Assembly (NCBI GenBank): GCA_035651755.1 | Contig: DASRFA010000008.1 | Location: 7,359 to 71,358 of the forward strand | Length of the DNA: 64,000 bases | Origin: DASRFA01 sp035651755 | GTDB taxonomy: Bacteria; Desulfobacterota; Binatia; UBA12015 | Direction: 5' to 3' | Shown: positions 42,567-50,850 of the stretch, piece by piece | How positions within the stretch are numbered: position 1 is the first letter of the stretch | How the letters are laid out: the number at the start of each line of letters is the position of its first letter | The notes under the pieces: generated by a model | What the model saw: only the letters and a program-made list of their open reading frames with translations | The model's database searches: none | What the model was told of the DNA's origin: nothing | Translations under genes and position numbers: made by a program

Positions 42567-42645
42567 ACCCCGAGGGTCCCTCGCATCACCGGCGAGGCCG
42601 GGCGCCGCAGGAATCGCGCCCGGAAGCGGCCCTCGGGGTTTTTTT
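42567..42645 (+). terminator. Strong Rho-independent terminator
   Basis: ACCCCGAGGG (42567-42576) pairs perfectly with CCCTCGGGGT (42630-42639), followed by seven T residues (42639-42645). The 53-base interior holds a second stem, CCGGGCG (42598-42604) / CGCCCGG (42617-42623). It is the only long T-tract terminator I see in the window and points along the + strand. Confidence 0.8.
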
Positions 42646-42648
42646 CAA

Positions 42649-42712
42649 GCGAGGGGATCTTCCCCTCGCCCCGTTTGGCAAAGCCAAACAGGCTCCCCAG
42701 GTCGCTTCGCTC
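42649..42712 (+). repeat. Palindromic repeat, solitary copy
   Basis: Three parts in order: GCGAGGGGA-TCT-TCCCCTCGC (42649-42669), the hairpin GTTTGGC-AAA-GCCAAAC (42673-42689), and CTCCCCAGGTCGCTTCGCTC (42693-42712). The same order occurs in reverse orientation at 51.6-51.75 kb. There the second hairpin is GTCGGGC-AAA-GCCCGAC and the third block differs at one base of twenty. The two changed pairs in the stem are compensatory, so the structure is conserved. Confidence 0.75.
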
Positions 42713-42787
42713 CACGCGCGCTTCGCGCGCGATCGGTGCCAGCGGTAGCCGAGGAGGGGCGGTTTCGTCCGTCGTTGCGGATCGCTT

Positions 42788-43747
42788 CTACGCGGACGCG
42801 CGGGTGGGCGCGGATCGGCCTTCGCGGACGAAGTCGGCGGTGACGCGGGCGATGGCGGGGGCGTCGAGGCCGTGCTTCGCGTAGAGCGCTTCCGCCGTGC
42901 CGGATTCGCCGAAGGTGCGGACGGCGATCCGGCGGACGCGGATGTCGGTCACCTCGGCGAGGGCTTCGCAGACGGCGCTTCCGAGGCCGCCGACCAGGCC
43001 GTGGTCCTCGACGGTCACGATCCGGCCGGAGCGGCTCCCGAGCTGCGCGATCCCCGCTTCGTCGAGCGGCTTCAGCGTGTGCACGTTCACGACCGACGCC
43101 GAGATGCCATCGCCGCGCAGCAGGTCGGCCGCCTTCAGCGCGCCCGCGAGCACGCCGCCGGTCGCCAGGACGGCGACGTCCGACCCCTCGCGCAGGACGT
43201 CCAGCGCGCCGAGCTTGAACCGGTAGTCTCCGCCGTGGACGTCGTCGAGCTTCTGGCGGGTGAGCCGTAGATAGACCGGCCCGCGATGGCGGGCCGCGGC
43301 CTCGGTCGCCTGCTCGGCCTCGATCGCGTCGCCCGGCTGAATCACGGTCATGTTCGGGAGCGAGCGCATGAGGGCCAGGTCCTCGAGGCCCATCTGGCTG
43401 TAGCCGTCCTCGCCGATCCCGATCCCCGCGTGCGTCCCGACGATCTTCACGTTCGCGTGGTTGTAGGCGACCGAGACGCGGATCTGCTCGAAGCGGCCGG
43501 TGATGAAGCAGGCGAAGCTCGCGGCGAACGGAATCTTGCCCGCGAGCGCGAGCCCGGCCGCGACCGACACCATGTTGCCCTCGGCGATCCCGAGCTGGAG
43601 GAAGCGATCGGGGAACTTCTTCGCGAAGAGGTGGGTATTCGTCGAGCCCGCGAGGTCGGCGTCGATCGCGACGATCTCCGCCATCGTCTCGCCGAGCCGG
43701 GCCAGAGCCTCTCCGAAAGCGGCGCGCGTCGCCTTCGCCATCGTCAT
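42788..43747 (-). CDS. Transketolase, C-terminal subunit
   Basis: 319 residues covering the pyrimidine-binding and C-terminal domains of split transketolase: FLQLGIAEGNMVSVAAGLALAGKIPFAASFACF with the catalytic Glu (~55), THAGIGIGEDGYSQMGLEDLALMRSLP, and GSDVAVLATGGVLAGALKAAD. It pairs with the product of the gene upstream to move two-carbon units between sugar phosphates, or acts as a DXS-like/unknown keto transfer enzyme. ATG 43747 overlaps the partner's stop (ATGA). Confidence 0.92.
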   Translation of the reverse strand: MTMAKATRAAFGEALARLGETMAEIVAIDADLAGSTNTHLFAKKFPDRFLQLGIAEGNMVSVAAGLALAGKIPFAASFACFITGRFEQIRVSVAYNHANVKIVGTHAGIGIGEDGYSQMGLEDLALMRSLPNMTVIQPGDAIEAEQATEAAARHRGPVYLRLTRQKLDDVHGGDYRFKLGALDVLREGSDVAVLATGGVLAGALKAADLLRGDGISASVVNVHTLKPLDEAGIAQLGSRSGRIVTVEDHGLVGGLGSAVCEALAEVTDIRVRRIAVRTFGESGTAEALYAKHGLDAPAIARVTADFVREGRSAPTRASA

Positions 43748-44655
43748 TCCCCCCCGCGCGACGCGTCCGCGCCGCCGGCCCGCACCTCGGCGAGCGCCCG
43801 CGCGAGCTCGTCGTCGCTCGGTGCGACGCCGTGCCACTTCGCAGTGTTTTGCATGAACGAGACGCCCTTCCCCTTGACGGTGTGGGCGATGATCACGGTC
43901 GGGCGTTTCCGCTCCTCCTTCGCGCGATCGAGCGCGGGCAGCACCTCGTCGAGCGAGTTGCCGTCCCGGAGCTCGATGACGTTCCAGCGGCACGCCTCCC
44001 ACTTCGCGGCGAACGGCTCGAGATCGAGGATGTCCTTCACGTAGCCGTCGAGCTGCACCTTGTTGTAGTCGACGATCGCGGTCAGCTCGTGGACGCCGTA
44101 CTTGCCCGCGGCCATCGCCGCCTCCCACACCTGACCGGCCTGACACTCGCCGTCGCCGAGGAGCGCCCAGACGTGGTACGGCTCGCCGTCGAGCCGGCTC
44201 GCGAACGCCATCCCGAGCGCGATCGAAAGCCCCTGCCCGAGCGATCCGGTCGCCGCCTCGACCCACGGGAAGCCGTGGTGGTCGGGATGCCCCTGCAGGC
44301 GGCTCCCGATCCGGCGCAGCGACGACAGCTCGTCGACCGCGAGCTCGCCCGCCACCGCGAGCGCCGCGTACACGACCGGGACGCCGTGCCCCTTCGATAT
44401 GACGAAGCGATCGCGCGCGGCCCAGCTCGGGTCGCCGCGCTTCCAACGGAGCTTCCGGAAGTAGAGCCCGGCGACGATCTCGACCGCCGAAAGGGACCCG
44501 CCGGGATGCCCGGAGCCCGCGGCGTGGATCATCGTCAGGATGTGCTCGCGCATCCGGCGCGTGACGTCGCCCAGGTCGCGGTCCGCGACCGGCGACCCGC
44601 CGGCCGGCCCGGCCGGCACCGCCGTCGAAGCAGAAGACGTCGCCACTCGGTTCAC
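43744..44655 (-). CDS. Transketolase, N-terminal (TPP) subunit
   Basis: 303 residues with the TPP/Mg motif GDGECQAGQVWEAA from 167 and Asn198 in VDYNKVQ. GSGHPGGSLSAVEI at 48-60 and SKGHGVPVVYAALA at 88-100 are transketolase signatures. The first 25 residues are Ala/Pro-rich. GTG 44655 overlaps the stop of the phosphatase gene by four bases. Split transketolases serve the pentose phosphate pathway or, in some bacteria, unusual sugar or aromatic precursor routes. Confidence 0.92.
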   Translation of the reverse strand: MNRVATSSASTAVPAGPAGGSPVADRDLGDVTRRMREHILTMIHAAGSGHPGGSLSAVEIVAGLYFRKLRWKRGDPSWAARDRFVISKGHGVPVVYAALAVAGELAVDELSSLRRIGSRLQGHPDHHGFPWVEAATGSLGQGLSIALGMAFASRLDGEPYHVWALLGDGECQAGQVWEAAMAAGKYGVHELTAIVDYNKVQLDGYVKDILDLEPFAAKWEACRWNVIELRDGNSLDEVLPALDRAKEERKRPTVIIAHTVKGKGVSFMQNTAKWHGVAPSDDELARALAEVRAGGADASRGGE

Positions 44656-45356
44656 CCTCCCCCCTGCACCGGCTCGGACGCGAGCGCGCCCGCGCGCTCT
44701 GCGCGCGCGCCCCGCTCACCCGCACGGATCATCTCCGAAAGATCGGGTCTCATGTTCACGAACTTGACCTCCGCCCAGTCGCCCGTCAGGCGGATCGCCG
44801 ACAGCGCGCCGTTGTCGACGCGCAGGCGGCGGAACTCCGCGAGGTCGAGGCGGAGGCAGCCGGCCAGGACGAGCCGCAGCGGATCACCGTGCGACACGAC
44901 GAGCGCGGGCGCGCCGTCGCTCGCGCGCGCGATGCGCGCCATCGCATCCTCGATGCGGCGGCGCACGGCGAGGAGCGTCTCGCCGCCCCCGGGCACCGCC
45001 CGGCGGATCGGGTCGATCTGGAACTCGTGGTACTCGGGGTCGCCGAGGAGGTCGCGGAAGGTCTTCCCCTCCCAGGAGCCGTAGTGCACCTCGGTGAGGC
45101 CCTCCTCCTCGCGCACCGGCAGGCCGCCGAGCTCGGCCGCGACGATCTCGGCCGTCTCGCGCGCACGAGCGAGCGGGCTCGTCCACACGGTCGCGATGCC
45201 GAGCCCGGCGAGGTGCGGGACCAGCGACCGCACCTGGCGCCGCCCATCGTCGCTCAGCGGGATGGACCTCCGGCCCATCACCCTGTGCTCGACGTTCCAG
45301 TCGGTCGCACCGTGCCGCAGGAGGAAGAACAGGCCCTGGCCGGGGAACGGCTGCAT
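44652..45356 (-). CDS. Histidine phosphatase family protein
   Basis: 234 residues. Phospho-acceptor LLRHGATDWN with His15, PLARARETAEIVA, GLTEVHYGSWEGKTF with the proton-donor Glu, and second His in VVSHGDPLRLV are the phosphoglycerate mutase-like set. Likely sugar-phosphate or nucleotide phosphatase (GpmB/CobC-like). Coupled to split transketolase, which suggests a sugar-phosphate substrate. ATG 45356 lies four bases from the stop of the rhodanese-MoeB gene. Confidence 0.87.
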   Translation of the reverse strand: MQPFPGQGLFFLLRHGATDWNVEHRVMGRRSIPLSDDGRRQVRSLVPHLAGLGIATVWTSPLARARETAEIVAAELGGLPVREEEGLTEVHYGSWEGKTFRDLLGDPEYHEFQIDPIRRAVPGGGETLLAVRRRIEDAMARIARASDGAPALVVSHGDPLRLVLAGCLRLDLAEFRRLRVDNGALSAIRLTGDWAEVKFVNMRPDLSEMIRAGERGARAERAGALASEPVQGGG

Positions 45357-45359
45357 CGA

Positions 45360-46559
45360 TCACGCGGCGTGCGAGGGTGCCTCGTGACCGCCGCGCAGCC
45401 CGCAGAACTCCTCGTAGTCGATCAGCTCCTTGATCGTCGCGTGCTCGCCGCACACCGGGCACTCCGGGTCACGGCGCAGCTTGAGCTGCTTGATCTCCAT
45501 CGCGAGCGTGTCGAAGTGGAGGAGCCGTCCCACGAGCGGCTTGCCGATGCCGAGGATGAGCTTGACGGTCTCGACCGCCTGCACGCAGCCGACGAGCCCG
45601 GGCAGCACGCCGAGGACGCCCGCCTCCTGGCACGACGGCGCCGCGCCCGGCGGCGGCGGCTCGGGGAAGAGGCAGCGGTAACAGGGCCCCTGGAACGGCC
45701 AGAAGACCGTCGCCTGACCCTCGAACTGGAAGATGCTGCCGTGGACGTTCGGCTTCTTGGTGAACACGCAGGCGTCGTTCACGAGGTAGCGGGTCGGGAA
45801 ATTGTCGCAGCCGTCGACGATGATGTCGTAGTCGGCGAAGAGCCGGATCACGTTCTCCGACGTCAGCCGCTCGCGATGGCCGATCACGCGAATGTCCGGG
45901 TTGAGGCCCTGCAGCGTCTTCTGCGCCGACTCGACCTTCGGCATCCCGACGCGATCGTCGGAGTGGAGGATCTGCCGCTGCAGGTTCGAGCGGTCGACGA
46001 CGTCGTCGTCGACGATGCCGATCGTGCCGACGCCGGCGGCGGCCAGGTAGTAGGCGGTCGGCGAGCCGAGGCCGCCCGCCCCGATGAGCAGCACCTTCGC
46101 GTCGAGGAGCTTCGCCTGCCCCTCCTCGCCGACCTCGGGCAGGATGAAGTGCCGGCTGTAGCGCTGGAGCTGATCGGGCGTGAATTGACGATCGGCCCGC
46201 CACTCGTTGCCCGCGCCCTTCCACGCGCCGAAGCCGCCGGTCATCGACACGACGTTCCGGTAGCCCATGTCCTTGAGAATCTTGCTGGCGATGAGCGACC
46301 GCGTGCCGCCGGCGCAGTACGCGATGATCTCCGTGTCGCGGTCGGGAACCGTCTCCTCGACCCGCATCTCGAGGAAGCCGCGGGGCAGCGAAACCGCGTT
46401 CGGGAGATGGCCCTCGCGGTACTCCTCGCGCTCCCGGACGTCGAGGACGACGACGTCCTTGCCATTCGCGGCGAGGCGGTCCTTGACCTGATCGACCGTG
46501 ACCTCCGGCACCTCGCGGCGGGCCTCGTCCATCACGTCCTTGAAGGTTCGTTTCATCAC
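45360..46559 (-). CDS. N-terminal rhodanese fused to MoeB/ThiF adenylyltransferase
   Basis: 399 residues. Residues ~18-125 are a rhodanese domain with Cys82 in AYCAGGTRS. Residues ~130-399 are an E1-like adenylyltransferase: RYSRHFILPEVGEEGQ, nucleotide-binding IGAGGLGSPTAYYLA at 159-173, DDDVVDRSNLQRQ, DGCDNFPTRYLVND, and zinc ligands CYRC and CPVC. It adenylates the C-terminus of a sulfur-carrier protein (MoaD/ThiS-like) and passes sulfur to it. MOCS3/MoeZ have the rhodanese at the C-terminus; here the order is reversed. No carrier gene is adjacent. Confidence 0.9.
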   Translation of the reverse strand: MMKRTFKDVMDEARREVPEVTVDQVKDRLAANGKDVVVLDVREREEYREGHLPNAVSLPRGFLEMRVEETVPDRDTEIIAYCAGGTRSLIASKILKDMGYRNVVSMTGGFGAWKGAGNEWRADRQFTPDQLQRYSRHFILPEVGEEGQAKLLDAKVLLIGAGGLGSPTAYYLAAAGVGTIGIVDDDVVDRSNLQRQILHSDDRVGMPKVESAQKTLQGLNPDIRVIGHRERLTSENVIRLFADYDIIVDGCDNFPTRYLVNDACVFTKKPNVHGSIFQFEGQATVFWPFQGPCYRCLFPEPPPPGAAPSCQEAGVLGVLPGLVGCVQAVETVKLILGIGKPLVGRLLHFDTLAMEIKQLKLRRDPECPVCGEHATIKELIDYEEFCGLRGGHEAPSHAA

Positions 46560-46640
46560 TGTTCCTCCGGGGGCACGTCTCCTCTAGCAGAAAGCGGACC
46601 GGCAAGGGCAGGCGCAATCCGGGAGGGCCAGCGCCTCGCG

Positions 46641-46973
46641 TCAGCCGTCGTGCGGGCGGGCCAGCAGGCCACCCGGGCCGCTCTCCGCGCGCGCGAGCTG
46701 GGCCCGCAGGGCGGCGATCTCCTGCGCCGCTGCGCGCGCGTGCACGAGCGCGACCAGCAGCGTGAACACCTGAAGGACCACCGTGAGCGCCCCCCAGCCG
46801 AGATGCGACGCGAGCGCGCTCTCGCCGTGGCCGACCCGCACGCCGACGACGAAGGTCACCACGCCCGCGGCGAACGACACCGCCGCGAGCGCCGCAGTCA
46901 CCCGTCCCACGCCACCGCCGCGCGAAGGCGCGGGCGCTCGCCAGAGCGTCTCAGTGCCACGGCTCGTGCCCAC
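46641..46973 (-). CDS. Small two-helix membrane protein with coiled coil
   Basis: 110 residues with hydrophobic helices at ~25-46 and ~58-78, then an Ala/Glu/Gln coiled-coil-like tail (HARAAAQEIAALRAQLARAESG). Unrecognised. GTG 46973 overlaps the end of the LON-domain gene by 23 bases, so it is probably the last gene of the rubrerythrin-Fur operon. Confidence 0.55.
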   Translation of the reverse strand: MGTSRGTETLWRAPAPSRGGGVGRVTAALAAVSFAAGVVTFVVGVRVGHGESALASHLGWGALTVVLQVFTLLVALVHARAAAQEIAALRAQLARAESGPGGLLARPHDG

Positions 46974-47637
46974 GTGCGCCGGCGGCGCCCATCCCGCGCT
47001 CCGCCAGCCTGAACTCGATGATCTCGATCAGCCGCTCGAGCCGCAGCTCGGTGCCGGCGCACTCGAGGAGCGAGAGCTTCTCGACCTCGCCTAGGTCGAG
47101 CGAGAAGCCGAGCACGTTGACCAGCTTTTCGATCTCCGCGGGAAGGCGCTCCCAGAGGTCTCCCGGCACGGGGCGATCGCCGCGCTCGAGGAGCCGCGTG
47201 ACGACCGCGCGCAGGCGCCGCTCGGAGCCGGTGCCCGCCGCCGCGCCGCCGGCCGCTGCCGGGCGCTCGTCGCGCCAGCGGACGCGCGCCCGCCGGTACG
47301 ACCGGCCGGGCAGCTCTTCCACGACGTCGAAGGAGCGCAATCCGTGCAGCACGAGATTGGAGCGGCCGTCCGGGAGGAGCTCGAACTGCTCGATCCGCCC
47401 GACGCACCCTACGCGGAAGATCGCGGGCGAGCCGTTGTAGTCCTTCCGCCAGTCGCCGCGCAGCAGCACCATCCCGATCAGGCGGTCTCCCGCCATCGCG
47501 TCGCGGACCATGTCGCGATAGCGCGGCTCGAAGATGTGGAGCGGGAGGTCGACGTGCGGGAAGAGCACGACGTTCGGCAGCGGAAACAGCGCGACGACGT
47601 CCGGCAGCTCCTCCACGTTCGATGTCTCCTCGCTCAC
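46951..47637 (-). CDS. LON substrate-binding-domain protein
   Basis: 228 residues made almost entirely of the Lon N-terminal (PUA-like plus helical) domain: VALFPLPNVVLFPHVDLPLHIFEPRYRDMV near 14-44 is the domain signature, then GCVGRIEQFELLPDGRSNLVLHGL. No ATPase or protease domain. Stand-alone LonN proteins are thought to act as substrate or regulatory adapters. GTG 47637 overlaps the Fur-family stop (GTGA), tying it to the peroxide-response genes. Confidence 0.88.
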   Translation of the reverse strand: MSEETSNVEELPDVVALFPLPNVVLFPHVDLPLHIFEPRYRDMVRDAMAGDRLIGMVLLRGDWRKDYNGSPAIFRVGCVGRIEQFELLPDGRSNLVLHGLRSFDVVEELPGRSYRRARVRWRDERPAAAGGAAAGTGSERRLRAVVTRLLERGDRPVPGDLWERLPAEIEKLVNVLGFSLDLGEVEKLSLLECAGTELRLERLIEIIEFRLAERGMGAAGARGHEPWH

Positions 47638-48059
47638 GGCCGCGCCTCGCTCGACCAGTCCTCCTGGCAGGCAACACAGGACCCGAAGTACGTCAAGGCG
47701 TGCTCGTCGACACGGTGCCCGGAGATCCTGCGGCGCGCGGGCGTGGAGCTCGCGCGCGGCTCGACGTCGATCACGCGCGCGCAGCGGCGGCACACGAAGT
47801 GATCGTGGCGGTCGGTCCGGCCGTCGAAGCGGGTCGGGCGATCGCCGACCGCGACGATGCGCGCGCGGCCGTCGGCAGCGAGCTTCTGGAGATTTCGGTA
47901 GACGGTCGCGAGGCTGATCGACGGGAGGCGGCGCCGCACGACCCGAAACACCTCCTCGGCCGTCGGGTGGGCGGTCGACCGCCGGAGCGCTGCGAGGGTC
48001 GCGTCGAGCTGGCGTGTCGCGCGCTGCGAGGACGTCGCGGGTCGCGTGCGCGAGCTCAC
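47634..48059 (-). CDS. Fur-family regulator (PerR-like)
   Basis: 141 residues. Winged helix ~17-75 with HPTAEEVFRVVRRRLPSISLATVYRNLQKL; then RTDRHDHFVCRRCARVIDV and YFGSCVACQ give the structural zinc site Cys90/93 and Cys128/131. The HDHFVC His residues belong to the regulatory metal site. Short length and the rubrerythrin operon favour a PerR-type peroxide sensor over an iron-responsive Fur. GTG 48059 overlaps the DUF3501 stop. It probably controls its own operon through the AT-rich site before rubrerythrin. Confidence 0.9.
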   Translation of the reverse strand: MSSRTRPATSSQRATRQLDATLAALRRSTAHPTAEEVFRVVRRRLPSISLATVYRNLQKLAADGRARIVAVGDRPTRFDGRTDRHDHFVCRRCARVIDVEPRASSTPARRRISGHRVDEHALTYFGSCVACQEDWSSEARP

Positions 48060-48652
48060 GGCGCGAGGTCGACCGCGAGGCTCGCCCGCTGGCTCTCGGC
48101 GAGGGTCGCCTCGGCGCGGTAGGCCGGGTGATCGATCGCCACCCGGACGGTCGTGCCCGGCGCGGCGAGGAGGCGCGCGGCCGCCTCGTCGAGCGGGAAG
48201 CGGACGTACTGCACCGCCGAGATCTTGTCCTCGCGCGAGCGGCCGGCCTCGAAGCGCGCCGGGATCCGGCGATCGCCGATCACGAGCGAGACGTGCTCGT
48301 CGATCCCGACCAGGCGATTCAGCTTGTCGGAGATCTGCGCGGGGTCGGTGATCTCGATGAAGAGGGTCGCGGAGAGCTCGCGGTCGCCGGGGAGAAGCGC
48401 GTTGTAGACGTCGCACTCCTCGCGGATCTTGTCGATGTCGCTGATCCGCTCGACGTGCAGCATCTCCTGGATCTGGAAGAGGACGGTGTCGAAGTTCTCG
48501 AAGACGAGCGTCACCTCGTCGCCGACGGCGACCCGGCGGTCGCGCTTCAGCTCGACGATGCGACGCCGGAAATCGCCGCGCACGCTCGCGTAGCGCGACA
48601 AGCCGACGAGATCGTCGAGGCTCACCTTCCGCATCGCCGTCCGCTCGGGCAT
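48056..48652 (-). CDS. DUF3501 family protein
   Basis: 198 residues of the DUF3501 type: RRRIVELKRDRRVAVGDEVTLVFENFDTVLFQIQEMLHVERI near 28-70, then ECDVYNALLPGDRELSATLFIEI. The family has no known activity but is commonly found next to rubrerythrin and Fur-like genes, as here. No signal peptide. ATG 48652 is used; ATG at residue 7 is an alternative. It lies 47 bases after the rubrerythrin gene and overlaps the fur-like gene by four. Confidence 0.85.
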   Translation of the reverse strand: MPERTAMRKVSLDDLVGLSRYASVRGDFRRRIVELKRDRRVAVGDEVTLVFENFDTVLFQIQEMLHVERISDIDKIREECDVYNALLPGDRELSATLFIEITDPAQISDKLNRLVGIDEHVSLVIGDRRIPARFEAGRSREDKISAVQYVRFPLDEAAARLLAAPGTTVRVAIDHPAYRAEATLAESQRASLAVDLAP

Positions 48653-48699
48653 GAGCGGCGGGCCGGCCTCGCGAGCGCGAGCCGGCCCGCCGCCGAGCC

Positions 48700-49119
<420 letters not shown>

Positions 49120-49141
49120 CTGCTCGTCCTCCTCCGGAAGT

Positions 49142-49186
49142 GCGGTCGCCGAGCGCGACCGCCTATTAAGAAAGATTCTCGATAAG
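49142..49186 (-). promoter_or_regulatory. Rubrerythrin leader hairpin and AT-rich dyad
   Basis: GCGGTCGC (49142-49149) and GCGACCGC (49155-49162) form a perfect 8-bp hairpin in the 5' leader, just before the ribosome site. Next to it, 49163-49186 is strikingly AT-rich for this genome and holds AGAA-AGA-TTCT (49169-49179) flanked by TTA and TAA. This is the likeliest operator for the Fur/PerR-like protein of the same operon; it is not a canonical PerR box. Confidence 0.45.
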
Positions 49187-49258
49187 GACCGTCATACCAA
49201 CGGCACGCGCAGGATCAAGGCGCGCTTCGGCGCCGTGGCCGTCGCGAGCCCGCGGCGA

Positions 49259-49489
49259 TCAACGCCCGGCGAGCATGCGCGCGATCACCGGACCGCAGCG
49301 CTTCGATCCGCACGGACCGGTCGCCGCCCGCGTGCGCCGCCGCACGTCGTCGATCGTCTTGGCGCCACCCTGGATCGCCTTCTGGATCACGCCGCGGCGG
49401 ATCTTGTTGCAGATGCAGACGACCTTGTACGAATCGAGCACTTCCTGACGTCTGCGCTCGAGCTCGTCGGGATCGTCGTCTGCGGCCAC
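49259..49489 (-). CDS. BFD-like [2Fe-2S] protein
   Basis: 76 residues. VCICNKI (CxC) near 24-30 and GPCGSKRCGPVI (Cys-x4-Cys) near 59-70 give the four-cysteine set of bacterioferritin-associated ferredoxin/NirB-type BFD domains, although the usual last spacing is CxxC. Such proteins accept or donate one electron, for example in iron release. GTG 49489 start, divergent from glgC with 67 bases between. Confidence 0.82.
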   Translation of the reverse strand: MAADDDPDELERRRQEVLDSYKVVCICNKIRRGVIQKAIQGGAKTIDDVRRRTRAATGPCGSKRCGPVIARMLAGR

Positions 49490-49556
49490 GAGCGAAAGCT
49501 AGCACGCGGTCCGAAACCTTGACACCACTGGGGTCGCCGGCCACTCTCGATCGCGT

Positions 49557-50801
49557 ATGCCGCGCTCGAGCCCGCGCATCCTGGGCATGATCATGGCGGG
49601 GGGCGAGGGCCGGCGCCTTCAGCCGCTGACCCAGGAACGCGCAAAGCCCGCGGTTCCGTTCGGCGGGAAGTACCGAATCATCGACTTCGTGCTGTCGAAC
49701 TTCGTGAACTCGCGCGTCTTCTCGATCTATGTACTCGTCCAGTTCAAATCGCAATCGCTGATCGAGCATCTCGCGGCGGGCTGGCAGTTCGGCACCCTGC
49801 TCGCGGACCAGTTCATCTCGCCGGTGCCCGCGCAGATGCAGCTCGGCAAGACGTGGTACGAAGGCACCGCCGATGCGATTTATCAGAATCTGGACTTGAT
49901 CGAAAACTACCGCCCGGACCTGGTCGCGGTCTTCGGCGCCGACCACATCTACCGGATGGACATCCGCCTCATGGTGGACTTCCACCTGAGCCACGGCGCC
50001 GACGCGACGGTCGCGTCGATCCGGATCCCGGTCCACGAGGCGCGCGAGTTCGGCATCCTCGAGGTCGGGGAGAACGACCGCGTCGTCGGGTTCCGGGAGA
50101 AGCCCGAGAACCCGGCCGAGCTTCCGGGAGCGCCGGGCTGGTGCCTCGCCTCGATGGGAAACTACATCTTCGACGCCGGTACCCTCGTCGAGACGCTCCG
50201 CGAGCAGGCCGACGCGCACTCCCAAGAGGGCCACGACTTCGGCCGGCACGTGATCCCGGAGAACCTGTCGAGCCTCAAGATCTTCGCGTACGACTTCTCG
50301 AACAACCAGCTCCCCGACGAGCCGCCGGACAAGGCCCTCTACTGGCGCGACGTCGGAACGCTCGACGCCTACTACGCCGCGAACATGGATCTCCGCGACA
50401 CCGACCCGGCGCTCAACCTGTACAACCGGAGCTGGCCGCTCCGGAGCGCGCAGGCCGCGTTCCCGCCCGCGAAGTTCGTCTTCGACGAGGTGGGGCGCCG
50501 CGGCCAGGCGACGCATTCGATCGTGAGCGAGGGCTGCATCATCAGCGGCTCGAGCGTCGTGAACTCGGTGCTCGGGCGAAACGTGTTCGTCCACAGCTTC
50601 GCGCAGGTCCAGGACTCGATCATCATGGACAACGTGCGCGTGCGCCGGCACGCGAAGGTCCGGCGCGCGATCATCGACAAGAACGTCGAGATCCCCGAGG
50701 GCGCGCGCATCGGCTACGACCTCGACCGCGACCGCGACCGCTTCACCGTGACCGAGTCCGGGATCGTCGTGATCCCGAAGAACACCGTCCTCACCGAGTG
50801 A
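49557..50801 (+). CDS. glgC: Glucose-1-phosphate adenylyltransferase
   Basis: 414 residues. The nucleotidyl-transferase start MAGGEGRRLQPLTQERAKPAVPFGGKYRIIDF (split near 13-44) and VFGADHIYRMD near 123-133 are ADP-glucose pyrophosphorylase signatures. The C-terminal left-handed beta-helix carries the hexapeptide repeats (SGSSVVNSVLGRNVFVHSFA). It makes ADP-glucose for glycogen. TTGACA lies at 49519-49524, but the -10 region is poor (CACTCT), and transcription would start only one or two bases before the ATG at 49557. No other glycogen genes are next to it. Confidence 0.95.
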   Translation: MPRSSPRILGMIMAGGEGRRLQPLTQERAKPAVPFGGKYRIIDFVLSNFVNSRVFSIYVLVQFKSQSLIEHLAAGWQFGTLLADQFISPVPAQMQLGKTWYEGTADAIYQNLDLIENYRPDLVAVFGADHIYRMDIRLMVDFHLSHGADATVASIRIPVHEAREFGILEVGENDRVVGFREKPENPAELPGAPGWCLASMGNYIFDAGTLVETLREQADAHSQEGHDFGRHVIPENLSSLKIFAYDFSNNQLPDEPPDKALYWRDVGTLDAYYAANMDLRDTDPALNLYNRSWPLRSAQAAFPPAKFVFDEVGRRGQATHSIVSEGCIISGSSVVNSVLGRNVFVHSFAQVQDSIIMDNVRVRRHAKVRRAIIDKNVEIPEGARIGYDLDRDRDRFTVTESGIVVIPKNTVLTE

Positions 50802-50816
50802 CGGAGCGCTCGGGTG

Positions 50817-50836
50817 CGAGAGGATCCGTCCTCTCG
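50817..50836. terminator. Hairpin between glgC and the GST gene
   Basis: CGAGAGGA (50817-50824), loop TCCG, TCCTCTCG (50829-50836): a perfect 8-bp stem between two convergent stops. No T-tract on either strand, so termination would need Rho or the stem acts as a 3' stabiliser for both messages. Confidence 0.5.
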
Positions 50837-50850
50837 TGCCGTGACGCCTT

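Larger units (their letters stand above)
42440..42645 (+). ncRNA. Candidate structured RNA / small-ORF transcript
   Basis: Several stems can form in order. AGGAGG (42447-42452) pairs with CCTCCT (42503-42508), hiding a ribosome site. Inside it CAGCT (42458-42462) pairs with AGCTG (42487-42491), with GGTA-G-TACC at the tip. Next is an 11-bp hairpin, GTGGT/ACCAC plus GCCTGG/CCAGGC around GAGAAA (42536-42564), with one bulged C. Last comes the terminator stem enclosing CCGGGCG/CGCCCGG. AAAAGGAGGTGATCC (42444-42458) complements the full 3' end of 16S rRNA. There is no + strand gene downstream, so this looks like a stand-alone RNA. The 5' end is unknown. Confidence 0.5.

Noticed and set aside
42491..42748. 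85-codon frame from GTG 42491 across the terminator
   Set aside because: It would have to be read through a strong T-tract terminator and the palindromic repeat, and has no ribosome site of its own.
49519..49547. Promoter of glgC with consensus TTGACA
   Set aside because: The -10 position reads CACTCT and gives an almost leaderless start; noted in the gene entry but not listed as a feature.
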